64,000 nucleotides of DNA from Acidimicrobiaceae bacterium (lineage in GTDB: Bacteria; Actinomycetota; Acidimicrobiia; Acidimicrobiales; Poriferisodalaceae): the NCBI GenBank assembly GCA_905182565.1, contig CAJJCB010000027.1, positions 303,956 through 367,955 of the forward strand, in the 5' to 3' direction. Position numbers and translations under genes: made by a program. Below, piece by piece: positions 48,239 to 57,940 of the stretch. Each line of letters starts with the position of its first letter. Within the stretch, counting starts at the first letter, position 1. The notes beneath the pieces are model-generated. The model made no database searches and was not told the DNA's origin. It worked only from the letters and a program-made list of their open reading frames with translations.

Positions 48239-50508
48239 CTGTCGAGCAAATACTAGATGGTCTAAACCCAGCTCAAAACGACGCTGTGCTTCACCGTGAT
48301 GGTCCGATGTTAGTAGTTGCTGGTGCTGGGTCCGGAAAGACGCGAGTTCTAACGCACCGGATTGCTCATTTAATAGAACAAGACCGCATAAGCCCATTCG
48401 AAATTTTAGCTATTACTTTTACGAACAAAGCCGCAGAAGAAATGAAACATCGGGTTGGTGCGATCGTTGGCCCGGTAGCAGAAAAAATGTGGGTATCAAC
48501 ATTTCATTCTGCTTGTGTTCGAATTCTGCGACGCGATGGTTCTCTATTGGGCTACCCATCGGCTTTTTCTATTTACGACCAGGCTGACGCGGTAAGACTT
48601 ACTAGCTATGTTCTTCGTGACCTGAATATAGATAGCAAAAAGTTCCCGCCGCGAACCGTGCACGCCCGTATTTCAAACTACAAAAATGAATTAATTAGTT
48701 CTGATGCTGCACTCGAACAAGCTTCAAATATCTTTGAACGAAAAATCGCTGAGAGCTATGTGGAGTATCAAAAGCGGCTGCGCAGAGCTGGAGCAATGGA
48801 CTTCGATGATTTACTGAGCCTAACGGTCGAATTGTTCAAGAAAAATCCCACTGCTCTAGAGCATTACCAGCGACGGTTTCAGCATGTACTAGTTGACGAA
48901 TATCAGGACACCAACCGAGCCCAAAATGAGATCATCATTCAATTAGCTAGCAAGCACCGGAACCTTTTCGTCGTTGGGGATAGTGACCAATCGGTCTACG
49001 CATTTCGTGGAGCAGACATTCGTAACATCCTAGATTTCGAAACTGCATTTCCAGACACAGCAGTAGTTGTCCTTGACCAGAATTATCGATCAACTCAAGT
49101 AATTTTGGATGCAGCGAATGCAGTGATTTCTCAGAACGAAGGCCGCAAACCTAAAAATCTGTGGACTGATAAAGCTGGCGGAAAAAAAATAGTTAAGTTC
49201 CAAGGCGAAGACGAATCTGATGAAGCTGCGTTTGTTGTAAATCAATTAACAGAACTTCATTCAGAAGAGAATGCTTTGTGGAGCGATATTGCTGTTTTCT
49301 ATAGAACGAACGCGCAAAGCAGGGTTCTTGAAGAGCGACTTGTGAGAAATGGGATCCCTTACAAAGTTGTTGGAGGAACTCGGTTCTATGACCGGAAAGA
49401 AGTCAAAGACGCTCTCGCCTATCTCAAATTGGTTGTGAATCCGTCGGACGAAGTTGCGATAAAAAGAGTTATTAATGTTCCAAAGCGTGGGATTGGTGAC
49501 AGTAGCGTAGCCAAACTTGATCAGTGGGCTGCGAACCAGGGGACAACCCTCATTGAAGCTGTCCGGTCTTGGCCGGAAACAGGAGTCACTGGAGCAGCTA
49601 AAAAAGGGCTCGTAAATTTCAGTTCTCTTATAGAGAAAATCAGCGGTCTTTTGGATGAAGGCCCAGCAGAAGTTCTTAAAGCCGCCCTCGAACTTTCGGG
49701 CTATCTTGATGAGTTGCGAAATGAGCGCTCGATAGAAGCTGAAGGACGAATGGAAAATCTTGCGGAACTAGTTGGTACTGCAGAAGAATTTGAGTCATGT
49801 GAAGCTTTTCTCGAAGAGATTTCTTTGGTCTCAGACACAGATGCTCTAGATGACCAGTCGCAAGTCACTCTAATGACTCTTCATGCGGCCAAAGGCCTCG
49901 AATTTCCGTATGTTTTCATAGTAGGTATGGAAGATGGTGTTTTTCCTCACCTAAGAGCTCTTGGTGATCCAAATGAGCTAGAAGAAGAACGTCGCTTAGC
50001 TTACGTTGGGCTCACGAGAGCTCGCGAGCAGCTATATGTCAGTCATGCTTGGAGTCGAACACTCTTTGGATCAACCCAATACAACCCTCCAAGCCGGTTC
50101 TTGTCAGAAATACCTGAATCTTTGATTGTTGATAAATCCACGCGTTCTAGCTACAGCACGATGAGTACCTCAACTTATTCTAAAGCACGACCCAAAGATG
50201 AGACTGATGGAACCCGAGTCGTTGGCGGAACCGGAAGGGCAGAAGATCGCAGACAAGAACGTCGAGAAAAAGCTAAAGAACGTGTCGTTGAACGCGCGAT
50301 GGCGAGCCAAATACCAAATTCGTTGCCCTCGGAAACTTCTGTGTTCAAAATAGGCGAAGATATCCGTCATTCTAAATTTGGTGAAGGGGTAATTATTGAC
50401 CTATCCGGACAAGGAGAAAATGCTGAGGTAACGATTAATTTCGTTGAAGCTGGACAAAAAACGCTGGTTCTTATATACGCCAATCTCAAAAAAGTTAGAC
50501 AAAGTTAA
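48235..50508 (+). CDS. pcrA: ATP-dependent DNA helicase PcrA/UvrD
   Basis: Superfamily 1A 3'-5' helicase of repair and replication restart, 757 residues. Walker A AGAGSGKT (residues 29-36), Walker B LVDEYQDTN, motif III VGDSDQSVYAFRGAD, and TLHAAKGLEFPYVF near the C-terminus are all present. It ends with the Tudor-like KFGEGVI...VNFVEAGQKTLVL-type domain that contacts RNA polymerase in PcrA. Its stop lies one base from the stop of the convergent hydratase gene. Confidence 0.95.
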   Translation: MTVEQILDGLNPAQNDAVLHRDGPMLVVAGAGSGKTRVLTHRIAHLIEQDRISPFEILAITFTNKAAEEMKHRVGAIVGPVAEKMWVSTFHSACVRILRRDGSLLGYPSAFSIYDQADAVRLTSYVLRDLNIDSKKFPPRTVHARISNYKNELISSDAALEQASNIFERKIAESYVEYQKRLRRAGAMDFDDLLSLTVELFKKNPTALEHYQRRFQHVLVDEYQDTNRAQNEIIIQLASKHRNLFVVGDSDQSVYAFRGADIRNILDFETAFPDTAVVVLDQNYRSTQVILDAANAVISQNEGRKPKNLWTDKAGGKKIVKFQGEDESDEAAFVVNQLTELHSEENALWSDIAVFYRTNAQSRVLEERLVRNGIPYKVVGGTRFYDRKEVKDALAYLKLVVNPSDEVAIKRVINVPKRGIGDSSVAKLDQWAANQGTTLIEAVRSWPETGVTGAAKKGLVNFSSLIEKISGLLDEGPAEVLKAALELSGYLDELRNERSIEAEGRMENLAELVGTAEEFESCEAFLEEISLVSDTDALDDQSQVTLMTLHAAKGLEFPYVFIVGMEDGVFPHLRALGDPNELEEERRLAYVGLTRAREQLYVSHAWSRTLFGSTQYNPPSRFLSEIPESLIVDKSTRSSYSTMSTSTYSKARPKDETDGTRVVGGTGRAEDRRQERREKAKERVVERAMASQIPNSLPSETSVFKIGEDIRHSKFGEGVIIDLSGQGENAEVTINFVEAGQKTLVLIYANLKKVRQS

Positions 50509-50514
50509 TCTAAC
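50494..50514. terminator. Possible bidirectional terminator between convergent genes
   Basis: GTTAGA (50494-50499) and TCTAAC (50509-50514) form a 6-bp AT-rich stem spanning both stop codons. It is weak and has no clear U-tract. Confidence 0.25.
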
Positions 50515-51319
50515 GACCATGAAAAATAGGTGTTCGTTTAGCTACAAAAGCTTCGACCGCTTCTTTATGGTCGTCAGTGGAACGGCAACGTGTCATGGCT
50601 GTTGCTTCAGCGTCAAGGCAGGTTGCTAAATCAGCGACCAGAGCCCGATTCAGATTTTCTTTCATATAACGATGAGCAATGGTCGGCCCATCTGCAAATT
50701 GTTGACAATAGGCAACGGCGAGACTTTCAAAATCATCACCTTCTAAAACTTGGTTGACGATCCCAAGTTCGTTCGCAGTCTTTGCATCAAAACGTTCAGC
50801 TGTTAAATACAATTCTTTGGCTTTTCCGGCTCCTACCAGTTGAGTCAAAAAATAACTTCCACCGAAATCCCCTGAAAAACCAACTTTCGCAAAAGCGGTA
50901 GTAAATACTGCGCGAACCGACGCAACTCGTAAATCGCAAGCCAGCGCAATTGACATACCTGCGCCTGCTGCTGCTCCATCAATCGCAGCAACAGTCACCT
51001 TTGGGAATGTGTTGAGGGCAAAAGAAACTGCCCGTTGTCTAGCTCTTAAATCATCTGTAGCGGCTTCAGATGAAACCCCAGTATTGCGGGCGTTCATAGA
51101 CTTCAGGTCACCCCCTGCACAAAATGCTCCCCCTGTCCCTGTAATCATCAAGGCCCCTACATCAGGGTCCTCGGCTAATAAAGGAAGCATCCGATTGAAT
51201 GCGTCGTAAGTCTCAGGATGCAAAGCGTTACGAGCTTCTGGGCGGTTAAAACTTAAAATCGCGACCCTGCCAACTCGTTTTGCCAACATCACATCTGTGC
51301 CGGTATTTAAATTTGTCAC
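50510..51319 (-). CDS. Enoyl-CoA hydratase/isomerase family protein
   Basis: Crotonase fold, 269 residues. The oxyanion-hole motifs are GGAFCAGGDLKSM and DGAAAGAGMSIALACD. In the region that carries the second catalytic acid the sequence is AKVGFSGDFGGSYFLTQLVG. The Asp in GDFGG resembles the PaaG/isomerase-like members rather than classical hydratases. The start is GTG with AGAGGGG upstream. It is a monocistronic minus-strand gene facing pcrA, and the precise substrate is unknown. Confidence 0.88.
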   Translation of the reverse strand: MTNLNTGTDVMLAKRVGRVAILSFNRPEARNALHPETYDAFNRMLPLLAEDPDVGALMITGTGGAFCAGGDLKSMNARNTGVSSEAATDDLRARQRAVSFALNTFPKVTVAAIDGAAAGAGMSIALACDLRVASVRAVFTTAFAKVGFSGDFGGSYFLTQLVGAGKAKELYLTAERFDAKTANELGIVNQVLEGDDFESLAVAYCQQFADGPTIAHRYMKENLNRALVADLATCLDAEATAMTRCRSTDDHKEAVEAFVAKRTPIFHGR

Positions 51320-51424
51320 TAGATACCCCTCTTCAGGTAGACGTTAGTCGCCCTCGCCGACCTAGTATGTCTAATTCGTGGGCCCAATTGTGCGGCTCAC
51401 ATCAACCGACATAGGAGCGCCCGA

Positions 51425-52567
51425 GTGGACCTCTTTGAATATCAAGGAAAGCAATTCTTCGCAAAGTACGGCATGCCAGTCTCCCCAGGAGCTGTTGCCT
51501 TCACAGTTGACGAAGCAGTAAAGGCAGCTGAGGACTTAGGCACTCCAGTAATGGTGAAGGCCCAAGTGCATACAGGAGGCCGCGGGAAAGCAGGCGGAGT
51601 TAAGTTCGCTGCTTCGGTAGATGATGCACGTACTCATGCCGAAAACATTCTTGGACTAGACATTAATGGTCATATTGTCCAACGGCTATGGATCGAAAAA
51701 GCTAGTGATATTTCAGAAGAGTATTACGCAAGCTTCACTCTCGATCGGTCCGCTAAAAAACATTTAGGGATGCTTTCTGCAGAAGGCGGAGTTGAAATAG
51801 AAACAGTCGCAGTGGAAAACCCGGATGCAATCAGCAAGATTCATGTTGATCCCGCTGAAGGGCTTTCTCGCGAAGCTGCTCAGGCATGGGTCGAGGGAGC
51901 AAATCTTAACCCAGCGGCGGTTGAAGGTGCTGTAGATATTATGATTCAGCTCTACGAAGCGTATGTAGGCGGCGATGCGGATCTCGTAGAAATTAACCCT
52001 TTGATACTCACACCTGATCAGAGAGTGCATGTGTTAGACGCCAAAGTAACTCTTGATGTAAACTCAGTGTTTCGCCATCCGGAATATGTCGAGTTTGATG
52101 AAACTCAGCCACGTGATGAACGAGAAGAAGCAGCGCACTCAAAAGGCTTGCAATATGTCGGGCTTGAGGGAAGCGTCGGCGTGATCGCCAACGGAGCTGG
52201 ATTAGCTATGAGCACCGTAGATGTAATTAACCAGGTCGGCGGTAAACCTGCCAACTTCTTAGACATTGGTGGAGGTGCAAACGCCGATGTTATGGCTGGT
52301 GCCCTCGAGGTCATCAACAATGACCCGGAAGTAAAATCAATATTTATTAATATCTTTGGGGGAATAACCCGAGGTGAAGAAGTCGCGAACGGAATTATTG
52401 AAGCACTTAACCGTGTGAATATTGACGCCCCGATCATTATCCGGTTGGATGGCACGAACGCAGACGAGGGTCGCGAAATTTTGCGGCCACACCTAAATGA
52501 CAATCTGATGATGGAACCAACCATGCTAGACGCGGCACGCAAAGCCGTCGCCATGGCTAAGGCTTAA
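51425..52567 (+). CDS. sucC: Succinyl-CoA synthetase beta subunit
   Basis: ADP/GDP-forming subunit of the TCA enzyme, 380 residues. The ATP-grasp start MDLFEYQGKQFFAKYGMPVS (GTG) is typical, with KAQVHTGGRGKAGGVK and the metal site VEINPL. The C-terminal half carries DIGGGANADV and NIFGGITRGEEVANG. Eleven bases separate it from sucD. Confidence 0.97.
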   Translation: MDLFEYQGKQFFAKYGMPVSPGAVAFTVDEAVKAAEDLGTPVMVKAQVHTGGRGKAGGVKFAASVDDARTHAENILGLDINGHIVQRLWIEKASDISEEYYASFTLDRSAKKHLGMLSAEGGVEIETVAVENPDAISKIHVDPAEGLSREAAQAWVEGANLNPAAVEGAVDIMIQLYEAYVGGDADLVEINPLILTPDQRVHVLDAKVTLDVNSVFRHPEYVEFDETQPRDEREEAAHSKGLQYVGLEGSVGVIANGAGLAMSTVDVINQVGGKPANFLDIGGGANADVMAGALEVINNDPEVKSIFINIFGGITRGEEVANGIIEALNRVNIDAPIIIRLDGTNADEGREILRPHLNDNLMMEPTMLDAARKAVAMAKA

Positions 52568-52578
52568 GGAGAACGACC

Positions 52579-53463
52579 ATGAGCATCTTCGTAAACAAAG
52601 ACACCAAGGTCATATACCAGGGCCTTACAGGGTCACAAGGACGCTACTACGGCGCGCTGAACAGCGAGTACGGGACGCAAGTAGTAGCAGGGACCAACCC
52701 AAAAAAAGCTGGAACTGAAGTCAATGGAGTACCAATCTTCGCGAACTGTGCAGAAGCTGTTGAAGCGACCGGTGCGAAAGCTTCATGTATCTTCATTCCG
52801 GCAGCTGGCGTATTCGATGCTGTCATGGACGCCGCAGAAGGTGGTGTTGAATTTATTGTCTGCATTACCGAAGGTGTCCCAGCTCACGATGAAGCAAAAT
52901 TTTTCAATCTCCTGCGCCGCGACCACCCCAATGTGCGACTCCTTGGACCTAACTGTCCAGGGATCATTACACCGGGAGAATGCAATATTGGGATCACAGC
53001 AGGACACATAGCCAAAAGTGGTGGACCAGTAGGGATCGTAAGTCGCTCCGGAACGCTCACTTACCAAGCCTTGTACGAACTCCAACAAAAAGATATTGGC
53101 GTCACCACATGCGTCGGTATTGGCGGGGATCCAGTGCCGGGTACCTCATTCATCGACTGCTTGAAAGCTTTCGAAGAAGACCCTGAAACAAAAGCTGTCA
53201 TGATGATCGGCGAAATCGGAGGCTCGGCCGAAGAAGAAGCTGCCGACTTCATAAAAAATCATATGACGAAACCAGTTTCCTCATACGTGGCCGGTGTGAC
53301 AGCCCCTCCTGGGAAAAAAATGGGACACGCCGGAGCAATTGTCTCAGGGGGAAAAGGAACGGCCGAAGCAAAAATGGAAGCGTTAAGAGACGCCGGAGTA
53401 AAAGTTGGGCTTAACCCAACCGAAGCCGGTGAACTGATGGCAGAAATCGTAGAGGCTCTCTAG
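52579..53463 (+). CDS. sucD: Succinyl-CoA synthetase alpha subunit
   Basis: CoA-binding subunit carrying the phosphorylated histidine. MSIFVNKDTKVIYQGLTGSQ opens the Rossmann domain, GPNCPGIITPGECNIG is the CoA region, and the active His lies in GHAGAIVSGGKGTAE near the C-terminus. It has 294 residues. Preceded by AAGGAG. Confidence 0.97.
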   Translation: MSIFVNKDTKVIYQGLTGSQGRYYGALNSEYGTQVVAGTNPKKAGTEVNGVPIFANCAEAVEATGAKASCIFIPAAGVFDAVMDAAEGGVEFIVCITEGVPAHDEAKFFNLLRRDHPNVRLLGPNCPGIITPGECNIGITAGHIAKSGGPVGIVSRSGTLTYQALYELQQKDIGVTTCVGIGGDPVPGTSFIDCLKAFEEDPETKAVMMIGEIGGSAEEEAADFIKNHMTKPVSSYVAGVTAPPGKKMGHAGAIVSGGKGTAEAKMEALRDAGVKVGLNPTEAGELMAEIVEAL

Positions 53464-53505
53464 ATCCCATTTTTAGGCAATAATTAGAAATAAATTCAAA
53501 AATGT

Positions 53506-53531
53506 GGGGCTCCGGGCTTAACCGGCGCCCC
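53506..53531 (+). terminator. Terminator after sucCD
   Basis: GGGGC-T-CCGG and CCGG-C-GCCCC form a 9-pair stem with one internal mismatch and a six-base loop (53516-53521). ATAGTCATTTTT follows, whose T-run touches the purN start region. Confidence 0.75.
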
Positions 53532-53550
53532 ATAGTCATTTTTGGCAACT

Positions 53551-54129
53551 ATGTTCGCAGAGGTGCGAGTAGCAGTCTTGGCCTCAGGTGCCGGAACGAT
53601 CCTTGAAGCAATTCTGGGCGAATCGATAGAAGTATCGCTCGTAATTACCGATCGACCCTGCAAAGCTATGGCACTAGCTCAAAGCTACGGAATCAGCTCA
53701 AAAGAAATAACTCGTGCCGAATTCGGCAAAAAATTTGATCGCCCTGTTTTCACTCAACAAGTAGTTCAAGCTTTGAAGGACGAAAACATTGACGTTATTG
53801 CGATGGCCGGCTTTGGAACTGTTCTGGGAGAGTCCTTTTTCCAGGCGTTCGAAGCACGGGTTCTGAACACACATCCATCTCTGCTGCCTTCGTTCCCAGG
53901 GTGGCACAGTGTGCGAGATGCACTGCAACACGGCGTTAAAGTAACCGGCTGTACGGTTCATATAGCGACACTCGAAGTTGATGCCGGCCCAATTCTTGCG
54001 CAACGAGCCATCGAAATTTTATCAAATGATGATGAAACCAGCCTTCACGAGCGCATAAAAGCAGTTGAACGAGAAATATATCCCGAGACAATAAAACGGT
54101 TTATCGAAACACTGGAGAAAAACTCTTGA
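53551..54129 (+). CDS. purN: Phosphoribosylglycinamide formyltransferase
   Basis: Adds the first purine formyl group using 10-formyl-THF. The catalytic block NTHPSLLPSFPGWHSVRDAL and the following DAGPILAQ hold the Asn-His-Asp set. It has 192 residues from the ATG at 53551; a TTG three codons earlier is possible. It overlaps purH by TTGA, so two folate-dependent purine steps are coupled. Confidence 0.94.
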   Translation: MFAEVRVAVLASGAGTILEAILGESIEVSLVITDRPCKAMALAQSYGISSKEITRAEFGKKFDRPVFTQQVVQALKDENIDVIAMAGFGTVLGESFFQAFEARVLNTHPSLLPSFPGWHSVRDALQHGVKVTGCTVHIATLEVDAGPILAQRAIEILSNDDETSLHERIKAVEREIYPETIKRFIETLEKNS

Positions 54130-55631
54130 GAGCACTCATTTCTGTTTATGACAAAACTGGCATAGTGGACTTTGCCAATTCCCTGACTGAAATGGGATGG
54201 GAAATTATTTCTAGCGGCGGTACGGCATCGACGTTGAAAGCTGTTGGTATAAGAGTCTTAGAGGTAGAGGAAGTTACCGGCAGCCCCGAAATGTTGGACG
54301 GTCGAGTTAAGACGTTGCACCCCCGCATTCACGGCGGAATCCTCGCTGATCGCACAAAACCTGCACATATGGAATCGCTTACAGCCGCAAACATTACCGC
54401 CATCGATCTTGTCGTATGCAACTTGTACCCATTCAGAAGCGATCCGAGTATTGAGCTGATAGACGTCGGTGGTCCCACCATGGTGCGAGCTGCAGCAAAA
54501 AACCATGGATCGGTAGGAATCGTCGTAGAACCCGCAGACTATGAACCTGTCCTGACCGAACTCGCCCAAAGTGGTGCATTGTCGGAAAGCACTCGGAAAA
54601 GGCTCGCTCGAGCAGCTTTTGCGCACACCGCCGCGTATGACGCAGCAATCGTTGACTGGTTTGATGCGGATGACCCGCTGCCACCAACTATCCATCTGGC
54701 GTTAGAAAAAGCAGATGACTGTCGTTACGGAGAAAACCCTCATCAAGAAGGAGCTAGGTATCGACTAGTTGAAACTTCTCCGTGGTGGGATCACGTAGTA
54801 CAACATGAAGGTTTAGCTCTCAGTTACTTAAACTTTTTTGATGCCGATGCTGCATGGCGAATAGTCCACGATCTTGCTGCAGGGACTCAAGAGAAGGCAG
54901 TAGCAATCATCAAACATGCAAATCCGTGCGGTGCAGCAGTCGGTTCTGATCTCGCTGAAACCTATCAACGAGCATATGACTGTGACCCTCGGTCGGCATT
55001 CGGCGGGATCGTCGCGTTTAATCATGTAGTTGACCTTGCGACAGTAAAAGCCATAGAACAATCTGCTCAGGCAGACCTGATAATCGCTCCGGGATATGAA
55101 GATGGAGTGATTGAACGGATTAGAGCTAAACGAAAAAATACTCGAATTCTTGAAGCCCCAGCTCCTGAGAAGCCACGAACAGAACTGCGCCAAATCACAG
55201 GTGGATGGCTTGCCCAAACAGCTCACCATTTCAAAGCTGAACGAGCCGACTGGGTAGTAACAACTGAACGGCAGCCAACAGAATCTGAATGGAAAGACGC
55301 CGCGTTCGCTTGGCGTGTTGCAGGCCACGTCACATCGAACGCAATTGTTCTTACCAAAAATGGGACAGCGTGGGGTATCGGTGCTGGGCAACAAAACAGA
55401 GTTGAGTCAGGCCAGATAGCGGCAAATAAAGCAGCTGGACGAGCGACGGGTGGCGCGTGTGCCAGCGACGCGTTTTATCCTTTCCCCGATGGGGTCGAAG
55501 CTGCTGCTGAGGCTGGAGTTTCAGTCGTTATTCAACCAGGAGGAGCAATGCGCGACAACGATGTCATTGCTCGAGCAAACGAACTGGGAATAGCGATGAT
55601 ATTTACTGGAGAACGGCATTTCAGGCACTAA
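54126..55631 (+). CDS. purH: Bifunctional AICAR formyltransferase / IMP cyclohydrolase
   Basis: Last two steps of IMP synthesis. The N-terminal IMPCH domain has RALISVYDKTGIVDFA and VKTLHPRIHGGILADR. The C-terminal transformylase has the catalytic KHANPCGAAV and DAFFPF-like ASDAFYPFPDGVEAA. It has 501 residues. The start is TTG overlapping the purN stop. Confidence 0.96.
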   Translation: MRALISVYDKTGIVDFANSLTEMGWEIISSGGTASTLKAVGIRVLEVEEVTGSPEMLDGRVKTLHPRIHGGILADRTKPAHMESLTAANITAIDLVVCNLYPFRSDPSIELIDVGGPTMVRAAAKNHGSVGIVVEPADYEPVLTELAQSGALSESTRKRLARAAFAHTAAYDAAIVDWFDADDPLPPTIHLALEKADDCRYGENPHQEGARYRLVETSPWWDHVVQHEGLALSYLNFFDADAAWRIVHDLAAGTQEKAVAIIKHANPCGAAVGSDLAETYQRAYDCDPRSAFGGIVAFNHVVDLATVKAIEQSAQADLIIAPGYEDGVIERIRAKRKNTRILEAPAPEKPRTELRQITGGWLAQTAHHFKAERADWVVTTERQPTESEWKDAAFAWRVAGHVTSNAIVLTKNGTAWGIGAGQQNRVESGQIAANKAAGRATGGACASDAFYPFPDGVEAAAEAGVSVVIQPGGAMRDNDVIARANELGIAMIFTGERHFRH

Positions 55632-55702
55632 AGCTAGTTAGCTCGCGAAGAAAGAAACGCATCAAAACGAAAACGTCTCCTCAACGCGAAGAGCATTTAG
55701 AA

Positions 55703-56578
55703 ATGAGCAGTAGCCTAAGTTCTGTGACTGCAGTAATTCTCGATGGACAAGCACTAGCGGACAAGGTGAAAGAACGCGTTCGCGTCGAAACAGCGAAACT
55801 CAGGATCACCCCCGGTTTAGGGACGATTCTTGTTGGGAACGACCCAGCATCGGAAAGCTATGTTGGCGCAAAAATTCGTGATTGCCAAGAAGTAGGTATC
55901 CAATCCGTTCACCGCCATTTGTCTGAAGACGCCACCGCCCAAGAGTTAATGGCCACAATTAACGACTTCAACAATGATGATGCTGTTCACGCGTACATAG
56001 TGCAGTTACCACTCCCAAAACAACTCAGTGAAGAACAAGCTCTGTTAGCTATCGACCCGAATAAAGACGCCGATGGACTTCACCCAACAAACCTCGGACG
56101 GCTCGTTATGGGAGTCGAAGGCCCCGTGCCGTGCACCCCTCGAGGGATTCAACTACTACTCGAAGAATATGAGGTTCCTGTCGACGGTGCCCATGTTGTT
56201 GTGATCGGACGCGGGTTAACAATTGGTAGACCCATGGCGCTTCTTATGGCGTTAAAAAGAAAAACTGCGAACGCAGCGGTAACGGTTATACACACTGGGG
56301 TAGCGGACCTAGCGGCCTACACTAAGCAGGCAGACGTAATCATCGCTGCAGCAGGTGTCCCTAACCTAGTAAAACCAGACATGATCCGAGAAGGTGCGGC
56401 AGTCATCGGTGGAGGCATAACACGTGATGGGAAACGTATCTTGTCTGACGTTGACGAATCTGTCGCTGAAAAAGCTGGCTGGGTGACACCTCGGTTAGGC
56501 GGCGTCGGTCCAATGACGCGAGCGATGCTGCTCCAGAACACGTTAGATGCAGCCAAACGCGCCGAAGCTCGAAATTAA
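55703..56578 (+). CDS. folD: Methylenetetrahydrofolate dehydrogenase / cyclohydrolase
   Basis: Generates the 10-formyl-THF used by PurN and PurH just upstream. The catalytic lysine lies in SESYVGAKIRDCQEVGI; QLPLPKQ, PCTPRGIQLLL and GRGLTIGRP are family blocks (the last usually GRSxxVGxP). It has 291 residues. Confidence 0.95.
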   Translation: MSSSLSSVTAVILDGQALADKVKERVRVETAKLRITPGLGTILVGNDPASESYVGAKIRDCQEVGIQSVHRHLSEDATAQELMATINDFNNDDAVHAYIVQLPLPKQLSEEQALLAIDPNKDADGLHPTNLGRLVMGVEGPVPCTPRGIQLLLEEYEVPVDGAHVVVIGRGLTIGRPMALLMALKRKTANAAVTVIHTGVADLAAYTKQADVIIAAAGVPNLVKPDMIREGAAVIGGGITRDGKRILSDVDESVAEKAGWVTPRLGGVGPMTRAMLLQNTLDAAKRAEARN

Positions 56579-56595
56579 TTGAAAAGACATCGACT

Positions 56596-57924
56596 GTGGC
56601 ACTGAACCGTAAACGTCTTCAACAAGTATTAGCGAAGGTAACCAGAACACAACGTTTCGGCAATTACCGAAACGAACTCACCTCGTTAGATAACCCTGAG
56701 GTAATAAAAAAGTATGTCGATGATGTGATCGAAGCTCGGGGAGGAGAAGTGGCAGCCCGGAAACGGGCAGAGATAATTGCTCACGCGTTCCTCGAGCTGA
56801 ACCAAGAACAACAGCACAGTTTTTTTGATCTCCTCAGAAATGACTATGGGGTTGATCAGAACGCGGTTCGAAATGTGATCCAAAATTTTGAGGTGACCTC
56901 AGACCAGGAACAGGCTGATCTTAGAGCTGCTCTAGAACCGAGAAGAGAGCAATTATTTCGGCGGTTTGTGGGTGTTGACGCTGGGCTGGCTTTCCTTGTC
57001 ACCTTGCGAGCGGATCTGCTTGAACATAAAGACCCCCAGTTCGCGTCTCTCGATTCAGAATTAAAATCGTTACTTAACCAATGCTTCGATGTTGGCTTGT
57101 TGACCTTGCATCAAATCACATGGAGTTCACCAGCGGCGCTACTAGAAAAACTCATCGAATACGAAGCTGTTCATGCAATTCAAAGTTGGGATGATTTGCG
57201 TAAACGCCTGGGAGAAGACCGGCGGCTTTATGCCTTTCAGCATCCAGCGCTCCCAAATGACCTACTAATTTTTGTTGAAGTTGCACTCATGAAAGGTTTA
57301 GCTCACAGCATTGATGATCTCCTTGACCCAGCAACTGAAATTCTTGATCCAAAGGATTCAGATACCGCTATTTTTTATTCAATTTCGAACTGCCAACCAG
57401 GCTTATCTGGGGTACGTCTCGGAGATTTTCTGATCAAACGGGTCGTGTCGTTGCTCTCAGCAGAGATTCCAAGTCTCAAAAATTTTGCTACTCTGTCACC
57501 TATTCCTGGTTTCGCTGAATGGTTAAAGTCGGCGATTGAGCATAACGATCTACCAATTTTCACGAGGGAACAACAAACAGCTTTAGACGCGGTGCAGGCA
57601 GCGCTCCAGAACCCGGAATGGCATGATTCTCAGGAGATGAGTCAACAGCTTGAACCAGTATTGTCGCAGCTGTGCGCCTACTACTTAACTTCTGTAAAAC
57701 GAGGTAAACGAATCTCAGATCCGGTGGCTAACTTCCATCTGAGTAACGGAGCGAGAATTGAACAGGTCAGATTCTTAGCTAACACCCGACCTGAAGGTAT
57801 ACAACAATCATTAGGGATGATGGTCAACTATCGATACGTGCTTGACTACATCGAAGAGAATCATGATGCTTACGTCCATGAAGGACATGTAGAGATATCT
57901 AAAACGCTTTTAGAGCTGCAGTAA
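56596..57924 (+). CDS. Malonyl-CoA decarboxylase
   Basis: Converts malonyl-CoA to acetyl-CoA and CO2. It has 442 residues and a GTG start. The N-terminal helical domain is followed by the GNAT-like catalytic domain: FYSISNCQPGLSGVRLGDF, FATLSPIPGF and DPVANFHLSNGARI. S301 and H381 correspond to the Ser-His pair proposed for the human enzyme. It lies between folD and the ABC exporter without a matching pathway gene beside it. Confidence 0.92.
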   Translation: MALNRKRLQQVLAKVTRTQRFGNYRNELTSLDNPEVIKKYVDDVIEARGGEVAARKRAEIIAHAFLELNQEQQHSFFDLLRNDYGVDQNAVRNVIQNFEVTSDQEQADLRAALEPRREQLFRRFVGVDAGLAFLVTLRADLLEHKDPQFASLDSELKSLLNQCFDVGLLTLHQITWSSPAALLEKLIEYEAVHAIQSWDDLRKRLGEDRRLYAFQHPALPNDLLIFVEVALMKGLAHSIDDLLDPATEILDPKDSDTAIFYSISNCQPGLSGVRLGDFLIKRVVSLLSAEIPSLKNFATLSPIPGFAEWLKSAIEHNDLPIFTREQQTALDAVQAALQNPEWHDSQEMSQQLEPVLSQLCAYYLTSVKRGKRISDPVANFHLSNGARIEQVRFLANTRPEGIQQSLGMMVNYRYVLDYIEENHDAYVHEGHVEISKTLLELQ

Positions 57925-57940
57925 AAGTTTTTAAGAAACT

